NCBI GenBank assembly: GCA_029287875.1 | Contig: JARFQH010000171.1 | Span: 1 to 5,638, forward strand | Source: Desulfobacteraceae bacterium | Lineage (GTDB): Bacteria > Desulfobacterota > Desulfobacteria > Desulfobacterales > SG8-13 | Reading direction: 5' to 3' | DNA: 5,638 nt | Shown here: piece by piece, positions 1 to 4,973 of the stretch | Numbering within the stretch: the first letter of the stretch is position 1 | Layout: each line of letters opens with the position of its first letter | Made by a program: the position numbers and the translations under genes | The notes under the pieces: model-generated | The model's input: the letters and a program-made list of their open reading frames with translations, nothing else | Told to the model about the DNA's origin: nothing | Databases searched by the model: none

Positions 1-448
1 CGAAACGGCGGGCGGGAGGCGGTGGATCGGTCGGCATTGCCGGTGGCCACTCCAGAACGGCCACCAGATTGCGGGCGACACGTCTGGCCTCCAACAACGA
101 CCGATCGGGATCCGCGGTTTCATGGAGCACCATTCCCATGAAACAGGCATCGACCGCGCGCTCCGCAAATGGTAAGGCTTCTGCGGCGGCCACATGAAAA
201 GAAACGGCCGGAACTAGGCAGCGGGCGGCTCTAATCATGTCCGGGTCGGGGTCTAGGCCGAACACCTTTACGCCCCGGAGAGCAAAGGCTTCGGCGAACA
301 GGCCGCTGCCGGTGCCGACATCCAGGAGGTCGGTGATCCGGCTCGTCTCAAGACACAAGCCCACAACCCGCTCTACTTCCAGCTGTGCGATGCGCGCCGT
401 TCGCCGCAATTTCGTTATTTTTTCGTCGTAAGCTTCCGGCCTGCTCAC
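1..448 (-). CDS. Class I SAM-dependent methyltransferase, N-terminal part (cut by window edge)
   Basis: I translated this frame directly from the minus strand: 149 codons are present and the frame is still open at base 1, so the C-terminus is missing. A Rossmann-fold SAM-binding motif I, LLDVGTGSGLFAEAF, lies at about residues 41-55. The acidic residue that usually contacts the SAM ribose is in GLDPDPDM (about 64-71). The later stretch LPFAERAVDACFMGMVLHE (about 92-110) fits the Methyltransf_11/UbiE-like group. The GTG start at 448-446 overlaps the TGA of the upstream iron-sulfur gene by 4 nt, and GGAGA lies about 8 nt upstream, inside that gene. Translational coupling is therefore likely. 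The fold is well supported. The methyl acceptor cannot be told from sequence; a small molecule or quinone-like substrate would be guesses. Confidence 0.85.
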   Translation of the reverse strand, partial: MSRPEAYDEKITKLRRTARIAQLEVERVVGLCLETSRITDLLDVGTGSGLFAEAFALRGVKVFGLDPDPDMIRAARCLVPAVSFHVAAAEALPFAERAVDACFMGMVLHETADPDRSLLEARRVARNLVAVLEWPPAMPTDPPPPARRF

Positions 449-1152
449 TGCCCGTCTCCTTCAGCGGCCGACACCATTCGTCGCAGATCGGCGATATGCC
501 GGGCCGGAGAGACGGCCGTCGGGCAGACCCGACTGCAGTTCAAAGCCCTGCGGCACAGCCGCTGCCCGCGCTCTCCATCGGCAAGCGCCAGAAGAGCGGT
601 CTTTTTGGCAGGTGATTTGAGCATCTCGTTGTGGATCGCCGCCAGAGCGGCCGGACCCATGAAACCGTCGCTGCCGCCAACAGCCGGACACGCGGCGACA
701 CAGCACCCGCATTCGATACAGTTTTCGAACCGCACAGGGCCCTGGTGGGACTGAGGCGACCCTTTACCGCCCCTGGCTTCCGCGGCTCGCAAACCGCTCC
801 ATTCCTCCGATAGGTCGCCGTAGAAATCGCGCATGTCCACCACCAGGTCGCCGATCGTGCGAAATCCAACAAGCGGTTCCAGCGTTACCGTGGCCGTGCC
901 GAGATCCAGCACCCCGGTCACGCACGCCGGTCGGGGAACACCGTTAATCATGCAGGCGCAGGTCCCGCAAGAGGAGTGGTGACAGGAATGGCGATACATC
1001 AAGGTATTGTCCTGCTCGAGCTTCAGTTGTTCCAGGCTGTCCAGAACTGTCGTTTGGGGTCCCACGGCCAGCTCGAATTCCTGGTGCCGGGGAGGATCGA
1101 TCCGACCCGGCTTGAAGCGCAGGATTCTGAAATTGATCTTCGTCGGTTCCAT
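445..1152 (-). CDS. SdhB/FrdB-type iron-sulfur protein (three clusters)
   Basis: 235 residues, the usual size for a succinate dehydrogenase/fumarate reductase iron-sulfur subunit. The N-terminal ferredoxin domain carries C57, C62, C65 and C77 for [2Fe-2S] (C-x4-C-x2-C-x11-C). The C-terminal domain has C145-x2-C148-x2-C151-x3-C155-P and C200-x5-C206-x3-C210-P. By analogy with FrdB, C145/C148/C151/C210 bind [4Fe-4S] and C155/C200/C206 bind [3Fe-4S]; A203 sits where a fourth ligand would otherwise be. Two extra cysteines, C67 and C150, lie beside the ligand sets. I chose ATG 1152 because FrdB-like sequence starts there and it follows the upstream stop by 19 nt, with GGATAG about 5 nt upstream. 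A GTG at 1212 would add 20 unrelated residues and overlap the upstream gene. No SdhA, SdhC or CCG domain is nearby, so it probably accepts electrons from the adjacent GlpA-like flavoprotein (inference). Confidence 0.9.
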   Translation of the reverse strand: MEPTKINFRILRFKPGRIDPPRHQEFELAVGPQTTVLDSLEQLKLEQDNTLMYRHSCHHSSCGTCACMINGVPRPACVTGVLDLGTATVTLEPLVGFRTIGDLVVDMRDFYGDLSEEWSGLRAAEARGGKGSPQSHQGPVRFENCIECGCCVAACPAVGGSDGFMGPAALAAIHNEMLKSPAKKTALLALADGERGQRLCRRALNCSRVCPTAVSPARHIADLRRMVSAAEGDGQ

Positions 1153-1171
1153 AGGGTCTATCCAGGTCGCG

Positions 1172-2332
1172 TCACTTGTAAAAAAGGCGGTAGGACAGCA
1201 ATTTTGACTCACGGGTGCGACAAGGAAAGCTGCGGCCGGTTTTCTTGCAGATCAAATCGGCCGCGGTTTCCGCCATTGCCCGCAGGGTGGTGGCTTTGCC
1301 GCCGATCACCGAGATCAGCCCTTCCAGGTGATCCCGCTCCGAGTGATCGATGCACCCGAAATCGCGGCTGATGGCCTGGGCATCCTTGGCGTCACCGTCG
1401 GCCATCAGCGGTCGCACCGCCCACCAGACGCTTCGTACCGGCGCATCCCGAACCGCCGGCACCATGCGTCCGCAAAGATCGATGATACGCCGGCGCTGGT
1501 CGGCCGGTGGGCTGAGAACATCGGGATCACTAGCGAGCCAGAGGGTCGTGCCGAGAAGCGATAGGCGCCGTTGAGGAATGATGATGTCTCCCTCCCCGGC
1601 CGGATGGAGCCGGTTGATTACCATGTTGGTCACACGCCCCTCTACGGCGACCATGACGCCGGGACCGGGTTGGAGCGGCAGGCTGAGACCCGCCAGCGCG
1701 GCCAGTTGTCCGGCCCACGGTCCTGCAGCGTTGACGACCATGTCGCACCGATAAGAGCGGCGGCTGCCGGTCCTGTAATCGACGGTTTCCACCGCCGTAA
1801 TCCCACCGTTCAGGGTCTGAAAGCCGACCACTTCTGTAAACGGCCGGATATCGGCACCATTGGACCTGGCAGTAGCGAAAAAGTGCATCGGCAGACGCCA
1901 GGCGTCCATGGTGGCGTCCGGAACCCGCACGGCGGATTTCAAATCGGGGTGGAGTGCCGGTTCCAGTGCCAGCGCGGCAGCCGGCGTCATTTCTTGTGCC
2001 AAAATCCCACAGTCCCGGCACCCTTCCAGAAAAAGCGGCCGGAAGGCCATGTCTTCATCGTCGAGCGCCACGAAAAGACCGTCGTTTTGCTCTAAGGCTT
2101 CGGGGGCAATTTTTCTGAGAACCCGATTTTCTTCGATGCACTCCACCGCCGCCGTCGGATCGTTAACAGCGTAACGGGCCCCGCTGTGCAGCAGCCCGTG
2201 ATGCCGGCCGGTGGTGCCCGAAAGGAGTTCACCCTTTTCGAAAAGGGTCACCCGGAACCCCCGCAGGGTCAGATCGTGTGCCAGTGCCCCACCGGTTCCG
2301 CCGCCGCCGACGATAACGATATGTTCGAGCAT
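1172..2332 (-). CDS. glpA: GlpA-like FAD-dependent glycerol-3-phosphate dehydrogenase, short form
   Basis: 386 residues of the DAO/FAD-dependent oxidoreductase family. An N-terminal dinucleotide-binding loop (VGGGGTGG, about 8-15) ends with the acidic residue of LFEKG (30-34). The stretch TGRHHGLLHSGARYAV (41-56) matches my memory of the same block in E. coli GlpA almost exactly. Further family blocks are VVNAAGPWAGQLA (199-211), VRPL (306-309), SRDF (322-325), LDH/IDH-SERD (328-333) and IGGKATTLRAMAE (343-355). The conserved Arg and Lys of VRPL, SRDF and GGK correspond to the phosphate/substrate-binding residues of GlpD-type enzymes. The expected reaction is oxidation of sn-glycerol-3-phosphate to dihydroxyacetone phosphate. 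E. coli GlpA is about 540 residues with a C-terminal [2Fe-2S]/BFD-like domain; this protein stops just after the catalytic part. A related 2-hydroxyacid oxidase is possible. Start is ATG 2332 with only a weak GGAT upstream; the next gene follows after 19 nt. Confidence 0.82.
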   Translation of the reverse strand: MLEHIVIVGGGGTGGALAHDLTLRGFRVTLFEKGELLSGTTGRHHGLLHSGARYAVNDPTAAVECIEENRVLRKIAPEALEQNDGLFVALDDEDMAFRPLFLEGCRDCGILAQEMTPAAALALEPALHPDLKSAVRVPDATMDAWRLPMHFFATARSNGADIRPFTEVVGFQTLNGGITAVETVDYRTGSRRSYRCDMVVNAAGPWAGQLAALAGLSLPLQPGPGVMVAVEGRVTNMVINRLHPAGEGDIIIPQRRLSLLGTTLWLASDPDVLSPPADQRRRIIDLCGRMVPAVRDAPVRSVWWAVRPLMADGDAKDAQAISRDFGCIDHSERDHLEGLISVIGGKATTLRAMAETAADLICKKTGRSFPCRTRESKLLSYRLFYK

Positions 2333-2390
2333 GATATCCGGAAATCCCAGCTTTAAGGACGTCAGAAATGATGACCGATCAGTTTAGGTC

Positions 2391-2963
2391 TTAGAATTCC
2401 AGCAGCGGCAACCTCAGCGGCTCTTTATCCCGCTCGATCGGCAGAAATTTAATCTCGGATTCACGAAACTTTTCTTCGCCCGCTTCGTTTACTTTGTCGG
2501 ACAGCGGTGTGTAGTAAATGGCTACTTTTATCTTACGCAGGGAATCATCGGTTTTCAGTTTGATCTTTATCTGGCCGCTTTTCCAGCGATTGACTTCGGG
2601 CTGACCGGTCCCACCGTATACCACCTTCGGAATGCCGTAGTGCGACTGGAGCTCGTTTTTGATCCGGGCATAAACCTCGAGCGAATCGATTTGAGCGTAC
2701 ACGGCAAACAGGCGTTTGGCGTAAAAACCGTAGATGACCTGGGGGACCTCAAAGCCGCCGATGGTGTGGAGCACATCCGGATTGACGTAATAGCTGATCT
2801 CGCCGCGTGAACCCACTTCTTTGAAATTGCTGAGCGTCTCTATGGGAGTGCCCCATTTGATCCCTGAAAACCCCTCGGTCAGATGCGCAGCCCACAGAGG
2901 GGACTGCAGCAAAATCACCACGCCGACCAGTACAATCAGTCGTTTGAAACCCATCATTTTCAT
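2391..2963 (-). CDS. Exported protein of unknown function
   Basis: 190 residues; I do not recognise a named family. The N-terminus has a basic stretch (MKMMGFKR) and a hydrophobic core (LIVLVGVVILL), with a signal peptidase I-like site after SPLWAA (about residue 26). No lipobox cysteine and no later membrane segment is seen, so the mature protein of about 164 residues is probably periplasmic. The mature part begins with FSGIKWGTPIETL and contains alternating aromatic/basic strands such as VIYGFYAKRLFAVYAQI and RWKSGQIKIKLKTDD, suggesting a small beta-rich domain. FxGIKWG-type openings occur in short periplasmic proteins of related bacteria (memory, not searched). The purine-rich AAGGGAAGGAA directly upstream could serve ATG 2963 or the in-frame ATG at 2957. 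The gene precedes the GlpA-like gene by 58 bp on the same strand and may share its transcript. Confidence 0.75.
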   Translation of the reverse strand: MKMMGFKRLIVLVGVVILLQSPLWAAHLTEGFSGIKWGTPIETLSNFKEVGSRGEISYYVNPDVLHTIGGFEVPQVIYGFYAKRLFAVYAQIDSLEVYARIKNELQSHYGIPKVVYGGTGQPEVNRWKSGQIKIKLKTDDSLRKIKVAIYYTPLSDKVNEAGEEKFRESEIKFLPIERDKEPLRLPLLEF

Positions 2964-3004
2964 TTCCTTCCCTTGGAGTTCGCCAAAAAATAAGTAGGCA
3001 ATTT

Positions 3005-3022
3005 CGGGCGTTGAGGCGCCCG
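3005..3022 (-). other. GC-rich hairpin in the leader of the exported-protein gene
   Basis: CGGGCG and CGCCCG form a perfect 6-bp stem around a 6-nt loop, about 40 nt upstream of the exported protein's start on the minus strand. No T-tract follows directly on either strand, so it is not a canonical intrinsic terminator. It may be leader structure or chance. Confidence 0.3.
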
Positions 3023-3099
3023 GCCGTCAAGGCGCGAAAACGCAGGAACATCTGGCTATTCCGATTTTTTCACCGGCAGTCGGACGGGATGCAACGGCG

Positions 3100-3123
3100 T
3101 CAAAAATGATACATAATTTTTGA
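3100..3123. repeat. Perfect 8-bp A/T inverted repeat
   Basis: TCAAAAAT and ATTTTTGA are perfect reverse complements separated by 8 bases (gatacata). The spacing of half-site centres is about 16 bp, which would suit a dimeric DNA-binding protein. It lies about 140 bp upstream of the exported-protein start. Its function is unknown and chance is possible. Confidence 0.3.
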
Positions 3124-3270
3124 GCGAGCCCTTAGGTCATGGCGCTGCAACCTGTTTAACGGACGACACCCGGACGAACTCAGTCGTTCAACCGCCTTGA
3201 CGCCGAAGCAAGTCGAGCATTTCGAAGACATGAGCCGAGAATAAGCACCCGATCATCGGATATCAAATTT

Positions 3271-3292
3271 TGTAACCGTTCACAGGGTTGCA
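3271..3292. repeat. Partial copy of the palindromic element's tip
   Basis: TGTAACCGTTCACAGGGT differs at only two positions from the left tip of the larger element, TGTAAGCGTTTACAGGGT at 3321-3338. The two copies are in direct orientation, exactly 50 bp apart start to start. The segment also has a weaker inverted partner at 3146-3162, where 13 of 17 bases match its reverse complement. Confidence 0.5.
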
Positions 3293-3321
3293 AAGTCCGA
3301 TGCGCTTCAAGCCACCTCATT

Positions 3322-3429
3322 GTAAGCGTTTACAGGGTGCCGCAGATGCAAGGCGTCGGGCGCGCAGACGTACTTTTGTACATCAAGTGCCCGACAACAA
3401 AGCAGATGCGGTGCCTTGTGAACGCTTAC
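3322..3429. repeat. 108-bp imperfect palindromic intergenic repeat
   Basis: The outer arms GTAAGCGTT (3322-3330) and AACGCTTAC (3421-3429) pair perfectly. Pairing continues inward with G-U pairs through ACAGGGTGCCGCA (3332-3344) against TGCGGTGCCTTGT (3407-3419). After a bulge, TCGGGC (3356-3361) pairs with GCCCGA (3389-3394), and the centre is GTAC-TTTT-GTAC (3370-3381). Transcribed from either strand it could fold into one long hairpin. No transposase is encoded and no target-site duplication is obvious. I recall palindromes with GCAGATGCAAGGCG arms and a GTAC core as dispersed repeats in Desulfobacterota genomes; copy number here cannot be tested. Confidence 0.7.
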
Positions 3430-3557
3430 CAGATTTTCACCACGCCGCCGACTCCGGCACCATACCAGATAGTGTCGCCATTCTCAACCGGACGCACTGC
3501 CGGAAAGTGGTTCTCGGTGAACCCGTACTTAAAACCCGGCTGGCCGCCGTAATCCAT
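3426..3557 (-). pseudogene. Possible C-terminal gene remnant or small ORF (43 aa)
   Basis: From ATG 3557 the minus strand encodes 43 residues beginning MDYGGQPGFKYGF and ending GAGVGGVVKIW before TAA. The composition (many Gly, aromatic residues, balanced charge) and the GC-rich third positions look like real protein, unlike the arginine- and serine-rich shadow frames nearby. An in-frame TAA lies 24 nt upstream of the ATG, and the AT-rich sequence before it has no Shine-Dalgarno site, so independent translation looks poor. The stop codon lies inside the tip of the palindromic repeat. I do not recognise the family. The simplest reading is the tail of a decayed gene whose 3' end abuts the repeat; a genuine small protein is the alternative. 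Confidence 0.4.
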
Positions 3558-3643
3558 AATATTTTTAATATCGCCGAGAATTTACGAGCGCCGGCAGGAA
3601 GGGATTTGGGGAACCGAACCGTCGTGCCGCACCCTGTTTTGCA

Positions 3644-3672
3644 TTGACAATGTCATGACGATCCCCTATAAA
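3644..3672 (+). promoter_or_regulatory. Sigma-70 promoter for the acyl-CoA dehydrogenase unit
   Basis: TTGACA (3644-3649) is a perfect -35 consensus. A 17-bp spacer follows, then TATAAA (3667-3672), one mismatch from TATAAT. Transcription should start near 3679, giving a leader of about 113 nt before the start codon at 3793. The upstream in-frame ATG at 3655 lies between the two promoter elements, which argues against it as a translation start. Confidence 0.75.
3645..3659. promoter_or_regulatory. Overlapping palindromes at the -35, possible operator
   Basis: TGACA-A-TGTCA (3645-3655) is a perfect 11-bp palindrome that overlaps the -35 box. GTCATGAC (3652-3659) is a second perfect palindrome that shares its right half. 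Repeated TGTCA half-sites inside a strong promoter suit repression by a dimeric regulator. The XRE-cupin protein encoded downstream is a candidate; its binding site is not known. Confidence 0.4.
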
Positions 3673-3688
3673 ATGAATCCTCTTCATA

Positions 3689-3760
3689 ACAGGTGCGAGC
3701 GCCCCTCCCTGAACGCATGGGAACATGCTCGAAAATGGAGAGACGTGCAGAAACACCTGT
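3689..3760 (+). other. Possible structured mRNA leader
   Basis: In the transcript from the 3644-3672 promoter, ACAGGTG (3689-3695) can pair with CACCTGT (3754-3760). Inside, CGAGC (3696-3700) can pair with GCTCG (3727-3731), competing at two bases with the hairpin GCATG-ggaa-CATGC (3715-3728). It ends 21 nt before the ribosome-binding site. I see no match to a known riboswitch, and the stems are short enough to arise by chance. Confidence 0.3.
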
Positions 3761-3781
3761 GCCGTTTTGGTAATGCCCAAC

Positions 3782-3787
3782 AAGGAG
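3782..3787 (+). promoter_or_regulatory. Shine-Dalgarno site fixing the acyl-CoA dehydrogenase start
   Basis: AAGGAG ends 5 nt before ATG 3793. It supports this start over the ATG at 3655, which would add 46 residues with no acyl-CoA dehydrogenase character. Confidence 0.85.
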
Positions 3788-3792
3788 AAAAG

Positions 3793-4944
3793 ATGGATTT
3801 CACACTGTCGCCCGAGCAGGAAATCTTGCGTGATTCGGTCCGCAGCTTTGCCGAAAAGGAAATCAAACCGGTAGCACGGGCGCTCGACGGCAAGGAAGAG
3901 TTCTCCTACGAGACCATGCAAAAAATGGCCGAATTGGGGCTCTTTGGTATCTTCGTACCGGAGAAGTACGGCGGTCAGGGGATGGATTACCTCTCTTATA
4001 TCATCGCCACCGAAGAAATCGCCCGCGTCGACGGATCCCATGCGGCCACCGTCGCCGCCGAGAACTCCCTTGGCATCGGTCCTCTATACTATTTCGGCAG
4101 TGAGGAACAGAAGCGAAAATATCTTCCCAAACTTTGCAGCGGAGAAACCCTCTGGGGTTTCGGTCTGACCGAAGCCAATGCCGGATCGGATGCCGTGGCG
4201 TCGAAAACGACTGCCGTGCTGGACGGCGACCAATGGGTCATCAACGGCAGTAAAATCTTTATCACCAATGCGTCCACTAAAATCAGTGCCGGTGTCACGG
4301 TCATGTGCCGTACCGGAACCCGGCCGGACGGCAAACCGGAGCTTTCCTGCATTCTGGTCGAAACCGGCACGCCGGGCTACACCGCCAGGGAAATGCACGG
4401 CAAGATGATGTGGCGGTCTTCCAACACCAGCGAGCTCTATTTCGAAGACTGCCGGGTACCCGAAACGAACCTGCTCGGACCGCGCGGAGAAGGATTCAAA
4501 CAGATGATGAAAACCCTGGACGGCGGCCGTCTGTCGATTGCCGCAATGGGTTTGGGCGGGGCCCAGGGATGTTTCGATCTGGCCTTGAAGTATAGCCGGC
4601 AGCGGGAACAGTTCGGCATGCCGATCTCCAAATTCCAGGTCAACGCTTTCAAACTGGCCGACATGGCCGTCGAGATCGACGCCGCCCGCCTGATGCTCTA
4701 CCGCGCCTGCTGGTTGCGGGACAGCGACAAGGGGTTTTCCAGAGAAGCCGCCATGGCCAAGCTCTACTGCTCCGAGGTGATGTACCGCTGCGCCAACCAT
4801 GCCGTCCAACTCCACGGCGGCTACGGTCTGATGCAAGAGTATGATGTCGAGCGGTTTTACCGGGACCAGAAACTCTTGGAAATCGGGGAAGGAACGTCGG
4901 AGGTGCAGCGCCTTGTCATTGCACGCCACATTGGTGCGTTGTAA
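3793..4944 (+). CDS. Acyl-CoA dehydrogenase (short/medium-chain type)
   Basis: 383 residues, the normal length for the tetrameric family. This cytoplasmic FAD enzyme should form the trans-2,3 double bond of an acyl-CoA and pass electrons to electron-transfer flavoprotein. The N-terminal helical domain starts at FTLSPEQEILRDSVRSFAEKE. Family signature 1 is GLTEANAGSDAVA (124-136) in the beta domain. ELYFEDCRVP (214-223) leads into the C-terminal helical domain, which has RQREQFGMPISKFQ (269-282, the FAD-contacting region), signature 2 QLHGGYGLMQEYDVERFYRD (339-358) and the GEGTSE block. E366 of that block aligns with the catalytic Glu376 of human MCAD, so the enzyme should be active. Butyryl-type, branched-chain and alicyclic CoA substrates are all possible; chain length cannot be read from sequence. 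It has its own promoter and probably shares a transcript with the regulator 29 nt downstream. Confidence 0.95.
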   Translation: MDFTLSPEQEILRDSVRSFAEKEIKPVARALDGKEEFSYETMQKMAELGLFGIFVPEKYGGQGMDYLSYIIATEEIARVDGSHAATVAAENSLGIGPLYYFGSEEQKRKYLPKLCSGETLWGFGLTEANAGSDAVASKTTAVLDGDQWVINGSKIFITNASTKISAGVTVMCRTGTRPDGKPELSCILVETGTPGYTAREMHGKMMWRSSNTSELYFEDCRVPETNLLGPRGEGFKQMMKTLDGGRLSIAAMGLGGAQGCFDLALKYSRQREQFGMPISKFQVNAFKLADMAVEIDAARLMLYRACWLRDSDKGFSREAAMAKLYCSEVMYRCANHAVQLHGGYGLMQEYDVERFYRDQKLLEIGEGTSEVQRLVIARHIGAL

Positions 4945-4973
4945 ACTGAATCGATATTCTTTAGGAGAGAAAA

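Larger units (their letters stand above)
2964..3643. other. Intergenic region between two divergent transcription units
   Basis: About 680 bp without a convincing full-length gene. From left to right it holds a GC hairpin (3005-3022), an A/T inverted repeat (3100-3123), a partial repeat tip (3271-3292), a 108-bp palindromic element (3322-3429) and a short gene-like frame on the minus strand (3426-3557). The promoter of the leftward genes should lie here, but I found no convincing -35/-10 pair for it. The plus-strand open frame from 3288 to 3647 runs straight through the palindrome and has no family-like sequence. Confidence 0.6.

Noticed and set aside
1150..1212. GTG start at 1212 for the iron-sulfur protein
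   Set aside because: It would overlap the upstream gene by 41 nt and add 20 residues unlike SdhB. ATG 1152 fits the family N-terminus.
1571..2095. 174-codon open frame on the plus strand
   Set aside because: It is antisense to the GlpA-like gene, which carries clear family motifs, and has no recognisable domain.
2373..2390. Possible terminator between the exported-protein and GlpA-like genes
   Set aside because: GACC/GGTC gives only a 4-bp stem with a long loop and no T-tract.
3181..3320. Minus-strand frame of about 45 codons starting MRWLEAHRTLQPC
   Set aside because: Part of it reads through the repeat tip at 3271-3292. It has no ribosome-binding site and no recognisable domain, so it is likely repeat-derived.
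3271..3429. CRISPR-like spaced repeats
   Set aside because: Only two direct copies of the tip exist, the second being part of a large palindrome. There is no regular repeat-spacer pattern and no cas gene.
3288..3647. 119-codon open frame on the plus strand
   Set aside because: It runs through both arms of the palindromic repeat, lacks a ribosome-binding site and has Arg/His-rich, non-family-like sequence.
3565..4041. 158-codon open frame on the minus strand
   Set aside because: It is mostly antisense to the dehydrogenase N-terminus and crosses its promoter. No motif or ribosome-binding site supports it.
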